A model generated the notes under the pieces. That model saw only the letters and a list, made by a program, of their open reading frames with translations. It made no database searches and was not told the origin of the DNA. Source: Cohnella algarum (lineage in GTDB: Bacteria; Bacillota; Bacilli; Paenibacillales; Paenibacillaceae). From it: a stretch of DNA of 64,000 nt. The position numbers and the translations under genes are program-made. Shown one piece after another: positions 53,094 to 63,121 of the stretch (position 1 is the stretch's first letter; every line of letters begins with the position of its first letter). The DNA lies in the NCBI RefSeq assembly GCF_016937515.1, contig NZ_JAFHKM010000002.1:124001-188000 (forward strand), in the 5' to 3' direction.

Positions 53094-55397
53094 ATGTCTA
53101 TCGTGGCAACCGCCGCGCTCGGGTATCCCCGAATCGGGGAAAACCGGGAATGGAAAAAAAGCCTGGAGCGCTTCTGGAGCGGAAAGTCGGGCGAAAACGA
53201 ATTCAGGGAGGAGCAGGCGGAGCTTAGAATCCGCCGGCTGCTGCGGATGAAACGGTCGGGCGTCGCCGTTCTGCCGTCCGGGGACTATTCCCTGTACGAC
53301 GGCATTCTCGATCATACGGTCGCCTTCGATCTCGTCCCGGAACGATTCCGGGATCTCGGCGCTCCCGGCTCGCTTGAAGTCTACTTCGCCGTCGCCCGCG
53401 GCGCGGAAGGAAAGCCCGCTTCCGAAATGACGAAGTGGTTCGACACCAACTATCACTATATCGTGCCCGAGCTGGGCGACCGCCGCGAGCCCCGGCTCGC
53501 GTTCAATCCCTGGCTCGACGCTTTCAACGAAGCGAAGGAAAAAGCCGGCCTTCTGACCCGTCCGGTTATCGTCGGCCCCTACACCTATGTCCGGCTGGCC
53601 AAAGGGGTGGCCGCCGGGGAATTCGCGGATCGGGTTCGCCGCCTCGTGCCGGTCTACTCGGAAGTTCTCGCCCAGCTGGCGGACGCCGGGGCCGTCTGGG
53701 TGCAAATGGACGAACCTTCGCTCGTCACGGACGTGCCGGAAGAGCATCTGCCGCTGATCGACGAGGTTTATGCGGCGCTTTCGTCCGTCCGGCCGAATTT
53801 GAAACTGATGCTGCAGACGTATTTCGCCGCGGCGGAGTTTCCGAAGCGGCTGCTCGCGCTGCCCGTCGGCGGCATCGGGCTCGATTTCGCGCGGGACGGA
53901 GGCGCGAATCTGGAGGCGCTCCGGCAGGAAGGCTGGCCCGCGGACAAAACGCTCGGTGCCGGCATCGTTGACGGACGCGGCATTTGGCGCGCCGATCCCG
54001 ACCGCGCTCTCGCCCTGCTCGGCGAGCTGGCGGCGATCGTGTCCCCGGAGCGGCTCGTCGTGCAGACGTCGTGCAGCCTGCTGCACGCGCCCGTGACCGC
54101 CTCCGCGGAACGCAGCGGCGACCCGGTTGTGCGCGCCGCCTTCGCCTTTGCCGACGAGAAGCTGCGCGAGCTCGTCGATCTTGCCGACGCGCTCGGCTCG
54201 CGCCTGGCCGCCGGCGCCGACAGCGGCAGCGCCGCGCTGCCGGCGCGGCTGGAGGAGAGCCGCGCGGCTTTGGCCGCGCTGCGCGCTCATCCGGCGCGCG
54301 GCCGGGAAGCGGCCGGCGCGCGGGCGGATTCGGCGCCGGAGCGGGCGCCGTACGAGCGGCGCCGCGAGCTGCAGCAGGCGCGGTTCGGGCTGCCTCCGCT
54401 GCCGACGACGACGATCGGCAGCCTGCCGCAGACGGACGATATTCGCCGCGCCCGGCTGGAATGGCGGAAAGGAAAGCTGGCGGAAGGCGATTATCGCCGC
54501 CTGCTGAAGGAAAAAACCGGGCTGTGGATTCGCCGCCAGGAGGAGCTTGGCCTCGATGTCCTCGTGCACGGCGAATTCGAGCGGACGGACATGGTCGAGC
54601 ACTTTGCCATGCTGCTGGACGGGTATCATTTTACCGACAACGGCTGGGTGCAATCGTACGGCTCCCGCTGCGTCAAGCCGCCCGTTATTTTCGGGGACGT
54701 GATGGACAAAGGCCCGATGACGCTGGAGGACACCGTCTACGCCCAATCGCTTTCTTCCCGTCCGGTGAAAGGCATGCTGACCGGCCCGATCACGATGCTC
54801 GCCTGGTCGTTCAGCCGCGAAGACCTGCCGCAAAGCCGGATCGCCGACCAGATCGCCAGGGCGCTGAACGCGGAAGTGCTCCGTCTCGAAGCCGCCGGCA
54901 TCGGCATGATCCAGGTGGACGAGCCGGCGCTGCGGGAAATCGCCCCGCTGAAGCGACGCGAATGGACGGCCTACTTCGAATGGGCGGTCCGGGCTTTCCG
55001 CCGCAGCGTAGCCGGCGTGGCCGACGACACCCAAATTCATACGCATATGTGCTACTGCGATTTCCATGAAATTATCGACGCGATCCAGGCGATGGATGCG
55101 GACGTCATTTCGCTCGAAACGTCGCGCAGCCACGGCGCCCTGATCGAGGCGCTCCGCGGCGAGCCTTACGGCAACGGCATCGGGCTTGGCGTATACGACA
55201 TCCACAGCCCGGTCGTGCCGGGCAGCGGCGACATGCTGGCCGTCATCCGCGCCGCCCTGGAGGTCGTGCCGGCCGACCGGCTGTGGATCAACCCGGACTG
55301 CGGCCTCAAGACGCGCAGCGAAAGCGAAACGCTCAAGGCGCTTCGCGAAATGACGGCCGCGGCCGAGCAGGCTCGCCGGGAGCTGCCCGCGACGTAA
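53094..55397 (+). CDS. metE: MetE, cobalamin-independent methionine synthase
   Basis: Transfers methyl from methyl-tetrahydrofolate (polyglutamate) to homocysteine. It has 767 residues, normal length. The N-terminal half starts LGYPRIGENREWKKSLE; the C-terminal catalytic barrel has GSLPQT, zinc ligands in THMCYCDF (His and Cys) and in NPDCGLKTR (Cys). ATG 53094 fits the family start; a TTG six bases earlier is closer to the AGAGG site and is an alternative. A 50-residue Ala/Arg/Gly-rich linker (about 395-430) joins the halves. It is controlled by the cobalamin riboswitch. The last codons are copied in the tandem array that follows. Confidence 0.97.
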   Translation: MSIVATAALGYPRIGENREWKKSLERFWSGKSGENEFREEQAELRIRRLLRMKRSGVAVLPSGDYSLYDGILDHTVAFDLVPERFRDLGAPGSLEVYFAVARGAEGKPASEMTKWFDTNYHYIVPELGDRREPRLAFNPWLDAFNEAKEKAGLLTRPVIVGPYTYVRLAKGVAAGEFADRVRRLVPVYSEVLAQLADAGAVWVQMDEPSLVTDVPEEHLPLIDEVYAALSSVRPNLKLMLQTYFAAAEFPKRLLALPVGGIGLDFARDGGANLEALRQEGWPADKTLGAGIVDGRGIWRADPDRALALLGELAAIVSPERLVVQTSCSLLHAPVTASAERSGDPVVRAAFAFADEKLRELVDLADALGSRLAAGADSGSAALPARLEESRAALAALRAHPARGREAAGARADSAPERAPYERRRELQQARFGLPPLPTTTIGSLPQTDDIRRARLEWRKGKLAEGDYRRLLKEKTGLWIRRQEELGLDVLVHGEFERTDMVEHFAMLLDGYHFTDNGWVQSYGSRCVKPPVIFGDVMDKGPMTLEDTVYAQSLSSRPVKGMLTGPITMLAWSFSREDLPQSRIADQIARALNAEVLRLEAAGIGMIQVDEPALREIAPLKRREWTAYFEWAVRAFRRSVAGVADDTQIHTHMCYCDFHEIIDAIQAMDADVISLETSRSHGALIEALRGEPYGNGIGLGVYDIHSPVVPGSGDMLAVIRAALEVVPADRLWINPDCGLKTRSESETLKALREMTAAAEQARRELPAT

Positions 55398-55690
55398 GCG
55401 CCGGCCGGGTTGGCCCGCCGGAGCCGCTCGTGACGCCAGCTGCCAGCCGTCTTGACCCGCCTGAAGCTTCCAGCGGCATAAGCTGCCGGACGCCTTAACT
55501 CGCCGGAATGCTCGCGACGCAAGCCGTCGGACATCTTGGCCCGTCGGGAGCTTCCCTCGACGTACTTAAATTGCCTGCCATCTTGGCTGGCCGGGAGCTG
55601 CCCGCGACGCAAGCTGCCGGACCAGTTGTCCCGCCTGAAGCTTTCAGCTGCCGGACGCCTCGGCCCGATGGGAGCTGCCCCGGCACCCAT
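55376..55690 (+). repeat. Degenerate ~43-bp tandem repeat running out of the metE 3' end
   Basis: About seven units of roughly 42-45 bp, consensus near GGGAGCTGCCCGCGACG followed by AAGCTGCCGGAC and TTGGCCCGCC. The first unit includes the last metE codons and its stop; the segment GGGAGCTGCCCGCGACG at the end of metE recurs almost exactly near 55598. Units have drifted in length and sequence. The stretch codes for nothing convincing on either strand. Confidence 0.75.
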
Positions 55691-55737
55691 GCTGCCCTTG
55701 CGGCAGCCGGCGATGGTAGCGTGCAGCAATGCCGCGA

Positions 55738-55793
55738 CGAAAAGGACCCCATTTCCGCCTGGATGCGGAATCGGGGTCTTTTCGTTCTTTTCG
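55738..55793 (+). terminator. Terminator after metE
   Basis: AAAAGGACCCC-ATTTCCGC pairs with GCGGAATCGGGGTCTTTT and is followed by CGTTCTTTT. It is placed beyond the tandem array, so the array is transcribed with metE. Confidence 0.9.
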
Positions 55794-55839
55794 GGGCCAC
55801 CCGTACGTTCGGGACGAAGTCCTCCCCACCGATGCCCGT

Positions 55840-56030
55840 CTCCGTTGGATTTTGTCCAACCGAGAGCCCCATTTTCACGACCCGCGCCGTCTTCGATGGA
55901 TTTTGTCCAATCAAGCGACGCCCCTTTGCAAAATCTGCGCTAAATCCCCGTTCCTCGTTGGACAATATCCAACCTAGACAGCCCAATTCCCGAGTTTCGC
56001 TCTGCTGATTGGATGAAATCCAGCGTAGGC
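55840..56030 (+). repeat. Intergenic repeat element, copy C (four TGGA-N5-TCCA palindromes)
   Basis: Third copy. Palindromes are centred at 55852, 55903, 55965 and 56016: again 51, 62 and 51 bp. The bases between the boxes differ strongly from copies A and B, but box spacing, box orientation (TTTTG in 1-2, complement in 3-4), CTCGT before box 3 and TAGGC after box 4 are kept. It lies between the convergent ends of metE and the GGCT-like gene. The last 100 bp before 56130 hold nothing recognisable. Confidence 0.85.
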
Positions 56031-56129
56031 GATGCCGCGGCATTTGCCGACAGCATTATGCGTTCGCCTCTGGCCTCCTGGGGCCGCCTCCCGTTCGGGT
56101 CGGCATGGGCGGTTTGTACCCTGCGGGTG

Positions 56130-56570
56130 TCAGAAGCCTCTCCCGTCCTGGTATTTGTCCGCCCACGCGTCGAAATCCGCGAACGCCAGCCCGCGCGAAT
56201 CGGGCCAAATGTAAGTCCAGCCCGCGCAATCCGGGCGGTCCGCGTCGCGCACCCATACCCGCTCGTAGTCGTTCGTTTCCTCGATCCCGTAAAATTCCTC
56301 GTACGCGTCGATCTCGGCCAAGGCGGCCCCGCTCAGCTCGCACCACAATCCGCGCACGAAGCGGTCTTCCCCGCCGGTCCCCGGCACCAACGCCGGATAC
56401 GCCCCCGCATCGACCAGCCGTCCGCGCACGCGTCCCGGGAGGGGAGTCCCGCGCAAATAAGGCTCGAGAAGCCGATAACCCGCGAAGCCCGGCAGCAGCG
56501 TTCCGTATACGAACAAGCGGACGAGCGGCTCCTGCTCATCCAGGCCGGACCGTTCGATCCGTTTTTCCAA
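56130..56570 (-). CDS. Gamma-glutamylcyclotransferase-like (AIG2/GGCT) protein
   Basis: A 146-residue protein with the GGCT fold signature LFVYGTLLPG near the start (substrate loop) and the catalytic-type Glu in LWCELSGAALAEIDAYEEF. Members split gamma-glutamyl amines or peptides; the substrate here is unknown. The likely start is TTG 56570, 7 nt after AAGGAGG; the frame to 56672 has no support. The C-terminal 25 residues have a Trp/Asp-rich stretch typical of the bacterial branch. Confidence 0.85.
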   Translation of the reverse strand: MEKRIERSGLDEQEPLVRLFVYGTLLPGFAGYRLLEPYLRGTPLPGRVRGRLVDAGAYPALVPGTGGEDRFVRGLWCELSGAALAEIDAYEEFYGIEETNDYERVWVRDADRPDCAGWTYIWPDSRGLAFADFDAWADKYQDGRGF

Positions 56571-56758
56571 GCGCACGCCTCCTTCCCTATTTCCGCCGTA
56601 TTTTACCGATGGTTCGTTATAAAGGGGACGTTGTCCGAATCCAATCTCTCGTTTGCAAAACGAACCTTGCAACGGCTACAATTTCGGTATGCCTGCGATT
56701 GGATTCAAATGGAGATTCGATTCAAATTGACCGACAAAACCGACAAAGGATGGGACCT

Positions 56759-57079
56759 ATGGAAAGTTACGATTTGGCGTCATTGTCCGTCGCGCATTCG
56801 ACCGGAAGCTGGGAGCTTGCTTTTTCCCAGGCTAAGCTGTTCGTCATTCAGGAATACGGCACCTTTCTTTGGTACATCGATGCGGAAGGCGTTTCCGACG
56901 AACGGCTGCTTGCGCATTTCGCCCAAACCGAGGATATCGGCGTTCGGGTCGAGGCGACGACGATCGGGGGACGCGTGTTGAAGGGCGACGCCTATTTCCA
57001 TCCGAATCCGCAAAACAAAGCGGCCGCGATCCGCGGTCAAGGCGAACTTTCCGGCTATAACCCGAGCGCCGCGCGCTAA
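56759..57079 (+). CDS. Small conserved-looking protein, unknown
   Basis: A 106-residue soluble protein, start ATG 56759 with AAAGGA 9 nt upstream. The mixed alpha/beta-like sequence includes AKLFVIQEYGTFLWYIDAEG and GRVLKGDAYFHPNPQNKAAAI, without cysteines. No family recognised. Its last codons and stop are part of a tandem repeat that continues downstream. Confidence 0.65.
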   Translation: MESYDLASLSVAHSTGSWELAFSQAKLFVIQEYGTFLWYIDAEGVSDERLLAHFAQTEDIGVRVEATTIGGRVLKGDAYFHPNPQNKAAAIRGQGELSGYNPSAAR

Positions 57080-57181
57080 GCCGGGCTTGCCCCTGCCGGC
57101 ATAACCCGAGCGCCGCGCGCTAAGCCGGGCTTGCCCCTGCCCGGCTATAATGAGCGCCGCGCGCTGAGCCGGCAACACCCC
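57053..57181 (+). repeat. ~44-bp tandem repeat running out of the 106-residue gene's 3' end
   Basis: Unit 1 (57053-57097) spans the last codons and stop of the preceding gene; unit 2 (57098-57141) is nearly identical; unit 3 (57142-57181) is partial and diverged. The core is ATAACCCGAGCGCCGCGCGC followed by TAAGCCGGGCTTGCCCCTGCC. Confidence 0.85.
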
Positions 57182-57217
57182 GATCCGACGCCCCAACCGA
57201 ACATGGGGCACTCCATA

Positions 57218-57253
57218 GCGAAAACGGCCCTCCTTCCGGAGAGCCGTTTTCGC
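57218..57253. terminator. Two-way terminator
   Basis: GCGAAAACGGC (57218-57228) pairs with GCCGTTTTCGC (57243-57253). Located between the convergent 106-residue gene and aldolase-like gene. The T tract is inside the stem only, so efficiency is uncertain. Confidence 0.65.
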
Positions 57254-57270
57254 CTGCCGCGACGGCCGGA

Positions 57271-58236
57271 TTACTTGGAATACACTTCCGGCGTCGTCAT
57301 TTTATCGTAGAAATTGACGTATTCGTCGCGTTCGGCCGAAGCCCGGCACGCCATGGCGGAACGGGGATGCTCGTCCAGCGCGCCCGTCACCATGTACGGA
57401 ATGAGGTAGCCCCATTCTTCCTTCTCGCGAAGCTTGACCATGTGGCGCTCGATCATGCCGAGCACGGGACGAAGGCTGTACTGGGGATTGTTCAGCTTCG
57501 CCAGCAGCAGCTCGGTCGGACAGTTGCCCGCCGCGCGGCCCATGCCGTACACGGAAGCGTCCAGCAGCTCGACGCCCATCTCCGCGGCGACAAGCGTGTT
57601 GGCGAACGCAAGCTGCATATTGTTGTGCGTATGGACGCCGAGGCGTTTCGTTTTCAGGTTGCGGCGGAACTTTTCCACCAAATAGCGGAAGTCGTCCGGA
57701 TCGAGGCTGCCGTAAGAGTCGACGATGTAAACGACGTCGATCGGGCTGTCGGCGATCATCGCCAGCGATTCCGTCAGCTCGTTGTCCATCACGTTGGACA
57801 AGGCCATAATGTTGATCGTCGTTTCATATCCCCGATTATGGAACAAGGTGGCCAGCTCGATCGCCTTCGCCGTATCGCGCGCGTAGCAGGCGACGCGAAT
57901 CAGGTCGAGCAGCGACTCGCTGCGGGGCAGCACGTCGTTTTCGTCGACGCGGCCGACATCGACCAGCGCGGAAAGCTTGGTGTTCTTTTTCTCGGGGATG
58001 ACCTTGCGCAAAAAGTCGTCGTCCAAAAAGCGCCACGGACCGGCATTTTCCGCGCCTTTAAGCAGCTTGGGGGAATTTTTGTAGCCGATCTCCATGTATT
58101 CCACGCCGGCTTCGTTCAGCGAGTTGTACAAATCCTGAACGAATTCGACACTGAAATCCCAATTGTTGACCAGCCCGCCGTCGCGTATCGTGCAGTCGAC
58201 GATCTGGCAATGATCCGTCTTGCGGTGTGCGGCCAT
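57271..58236 (-). CDS. DRE-TIM metallolyase / HMGL-like aldolase-domain protein
   Basis: A 321-residue TIM-barrel protein. DCTIRDGGLVNNW is the family DxTxRDG metal/substrate motif, and VHTHNNMQLAFANTLVA holds the HxH metal ligands. Related to the aldolase part of 4-hydroxy-2-oxovalerate aldolase and to isopropylmalate/homocitrate synthases, but the partner dehydrogenase is absent and the substrate is unknown. ATG 58236 follows AAAGGAG; the frame to 58317 crosses the promoter. Monocistronic. Confidence 0.82.
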   Translation of the reverse strand: MAAHRKTDHCQIVDCTIRDGGLVNNWDFSVEFVQDLYNSLNEAGVEYMEIGYKNSPKLLKGAENAGPWRFLDDDFLRKVIPEKKNTKLSALVDVGRVDENDVLPRSESLLDLIRVACYARDTAKAIELATLFHNRGYETTINIMALSNVMDNELTESLAMIADSPIDVVYIVDSYGSLDPDDFRYLVEKFRRNLKTKRLGVHTHNNMQLAFANTLVAAEMGVELLDASVYGMGRAAGNCPTELLLAKLNNPQYSLRPVLGMIERHMVKLREKEEWGYLIPYMVTGALDEHPRSAMACRASAERDEYVNFYDKMTTPEVYSK

Positions 58237-58296
58237 ATTGACAAAATCTCCTTTGCTTCGTGCTTGACTTGAGTCCGAAAGGAACTTGGTACCTAG

Positions 58297-58324
58297 TTTA
58301 TAACGAAACGCGACCAATTAACAA
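58297..58324 (-). promoter_or_regulatory. Promoter of the aldolase-like gene
   Basis: Minus-strand TTGTTA (58319-58324), 16-bp spacer and TATAAA (58297-58302), about 60 bp upstream of the start codon. Confidence 0.6.
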
Positions 58325-58408
58325 GGGCTTTGTCCGACAGCCCGGGAAAAATCCGCGCAAGCGCGCCGAACCGCCGCGAGCCGTACGACGCTTTCCGTCC
58401 GTGCATTA

Positions 58409-58450
58409 AAAAGGCCCCTGCCGGCCGGGTATCCGATCGGGGGGGCCACA
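58409..58450 (-). terminator. Terminator after the FMN reductase gene
   Basis: Minus-strand GGCCCCC pairs with GGGGCC with GC-rich inner pairs, followed by TTTTTAATG. Confidence 0.75.
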
Positions 58451-58473
58451 TAAGCGTCAAGCAAAACGAAGCG

Positions 58474-59025
58474 TTACGCCTGCGCCTTGCCGGACAGCCA
58501 CTCCGCTTCCTGGACGAGCTGGGCGACCGAACGATCTAGACGGGTCGTCGCTTCTTCGGCGATGTCCGCGCCGCCTTGGTCGTTCCAAACGACCTGGGTA
58601 TCGAGAACGAAGACGCCCGTCAAAATGTTGCGCGCGCCGAGCACGGAAAAAACCGGCTTCATCGCGAAATCGATGGACAGAAGATGGGCGATCGTCCCGC
58701 CGACGGCGATCGGCAGCACGAGCTTGTTGTCCAGGCCCTTTTGCGGCAGCAGGTCGAGGAAAGCTTTAAGAATGCCCGTAAACGAAGCTTTGTAGACCGG
58801 CGTGGCGATAATCACGGCGTCGGCTTCCTCCACTTGCTTGTTGGCGGAGATAATCGCCTCGCTGTCGAAGCGCGCGTGGAGCAGATCTTCCGCGGGAAGA
58901 TCGCGGACGTAAAGGACGGACACCTCGTTGCCCGACGCTTCCGTTTGGCTGCGAACCCGATCGACGACGGCGTGCAATCTGGACTTTTGAACCGGACTTC
59001 CGACGATAATGACAATTTTGGCCAC
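58474..59025 (-). CDS. NAD(P)H-dependent FMN reductase (SsuE-like)
   Basis: Flavodoxin-fold reductase of 183 residues. The phosphate-binding loop is IVGSPVQKSRLHAVVD, ATPVYKASFTGILKAFLDLLPQ is the FMN site and GGTIAHLLSIDFAMKPVFSVLGA is the SsuE-like loop. In the family it supplies reduced FMN to alkanesulfonate monooxygenase, though no ssu genes are here. GTG 59025 has AAGGA at 11 nt; the frame to 59058 would put the site in the gene. A promoter with an overlapping near-palindrome lies upstream. Confidence 0.87.
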   Translation of the reverse strand: MAKIVIIVGSPVQKSRLHAVVDRVRSQTEASGNEVSVLYVRDLPAEDLLHARFDSEAIISANKQVEEADAVIIATPVYKASFTGILKAFLDLLPQKGLDNKLVLPIAVGGTIAHLLSIDFAMKPVFSVLGARNILTGVFVLDTQVVWNDQGGADIAEEATTRLDRSVAQLVQEAEWLSGKAQA

Positions 59026-59056
59026 TTTGATCACGTTCCTTTTCTCGCGAGACGTC

Positions 59057-59116
59057 AATTCCGATATAACCTCTAGGATTATATTGAATTATAACGTGCA
59101 AATATTCTGTCTTCAA
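59057..59116 (-). promoter_or_regulatory. Promoter with overlapping near-palindromic operator, FMN reductase gene
   Basis: Minus-strand TTGAAG (59111-59116), 17-bp spacer and TATAAT (59088-59093). Around the start site lies a long imperfect palindrome, on the + strand AATTC-CG-ATATAACC, TCTA, GGATTATAT-T-GAATT (59057-59090), with one-base offsets in the arms. A repressor bound there would block the start. The protein is unknown; a cysteine/sulfur regulator is possible given the gene. Confidence 0.7.
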
Positions 59117-59201
59117 GCTCAAGTTATCAAAAACATTTCGATAATGCAAATATTTCTGCCACGCGGTGTCGGGATGCATGCCGTTTCGTCCCTTTCGACG
59201 C

Positions 59202-59231
59202 TTGATGAGCATGAGACAAGTCCTGTATGAT
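59202..59231 (+). promoter_or_regulatory. Candidate promoter of the phosphoribosyltransferase gene
   Basis: TTGATG (59202-59207), 18-bp spacer and TATGAT (59226-59231), with the start codon 65 bp downstream. Confidence 0.5.
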
Positions 59232-59296
59232 TTAGGAGTCGCCGGGAAGCCGGCCGACGGATTTGGAACCCCATTCGCTGCGAGAGGAACATCAAC

Positions 59297-59836
59297 ATGA
59301 ATTCATATACGCTGAAAGTCGCGGGACTTGCGCGGGAACTTCCCGTAATTCCGATCACGGATAAGCTTTGCATCGCCAGCTTCGTCATTTTGGGAGATGC
59401 GGAGCTGGTCGAAAAGGCAGCCGAGGCGCTGGCCGGGAAGCTCCCGCCGGTCGATGCCATCGTGACCGCCGAAGCGAAAGGCATTCCGCTCGCCTACGAG
59501 CTTTCGAGAAGGCTCGGCCTCGGACGCTACGTCGTCGCCAGAAAAAGCGTCAAGCCTTACATGGCCGCCCCCCTGCTGCACAAAGTCGTTTCGATTACGA
59601 CGCAGAAGGAGCAGGTACTGGCTTTGGACCGGGCAGACGCCGAGTTTTTGCGGGGCAAACGCGTCGCGATCGTCGACGACGTGATCAGCACGGGAGAATC
59701 GCTGCGCGCCCTGGAGGAGCTTGTCGGGCTGGCCGGCGGCATCGTCGAGGCGAAGGCGGCCATTTTGGCCGAAGGCGATGCGGCCGGCCGGGACGATATC
59801 GTTTTTCTGGAGAAGCTTCCTTTGTTTCCCCGTTGA
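59297..59836 (+). CDS. Type I phosphoribosyltransferase (Apt/Xpt-like)
   Basis: A 179-residue enzyme with the PRPP-binding motif VAIVDDVISTGESL (about 132-145) and EAKGIPLAYELSRRLG near residue 60. Nearest in pattern to adenine or xanthine phosphoribosyltransferases, but the substrate base cannot be set and a canonical apt is expected elsewhere. AGAGGAAC precedes ATG 59297. Alone in its transcript, ended by the hairpin at 59845. Confidence 0.85.
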   Translation: MNSYTLKVAGLARELPVIPITDKLCIASFVILGDAELVEKAAEALAGKLPPVDAIVTAEAKGIPLAYELSRRLGLGRYVVARKSVKPYMAAPLLHKVVSITTQKEQVLALDRADAEFLRGKRVAIVDDVISTGESLRALEELVGLAGGIVEAKAAILAEGDAAGRDDIVFLEKLPLFPR

Positions 59837-59844
59837 ACCGAAAG

Positions 59845-59887
59845 GACCGGGAGGAGCGATTGGGCGCGCTCCTGGCCCGGTCTTTTT
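59845..59887 (+). terminator. Terminator after the phosphoribosyltransferase gene
   Basis: GACCGGGAGGAGCG pairs with CGCTCCTGGCCCGGTC and is followed by TTTTT. It abuts the convergent lacZ stop. Confidence 0.85.

Positions 59888-63121
<3,234 letters not shown>

Noticed and set aside
53064..55205. A 713-codon minus frame opposite metE
   Set aside because: Antisense shadow of an unmistakable metE; composition is Arg/Pro-rich and no start signal is present.
55166..55729. Minus frame with 14-15-residue repeats after metE
   Set aside because: Produced by the 43-bp tandem array and lacking a ribosome site; the array is not a multiple of a constant codon number in all units.
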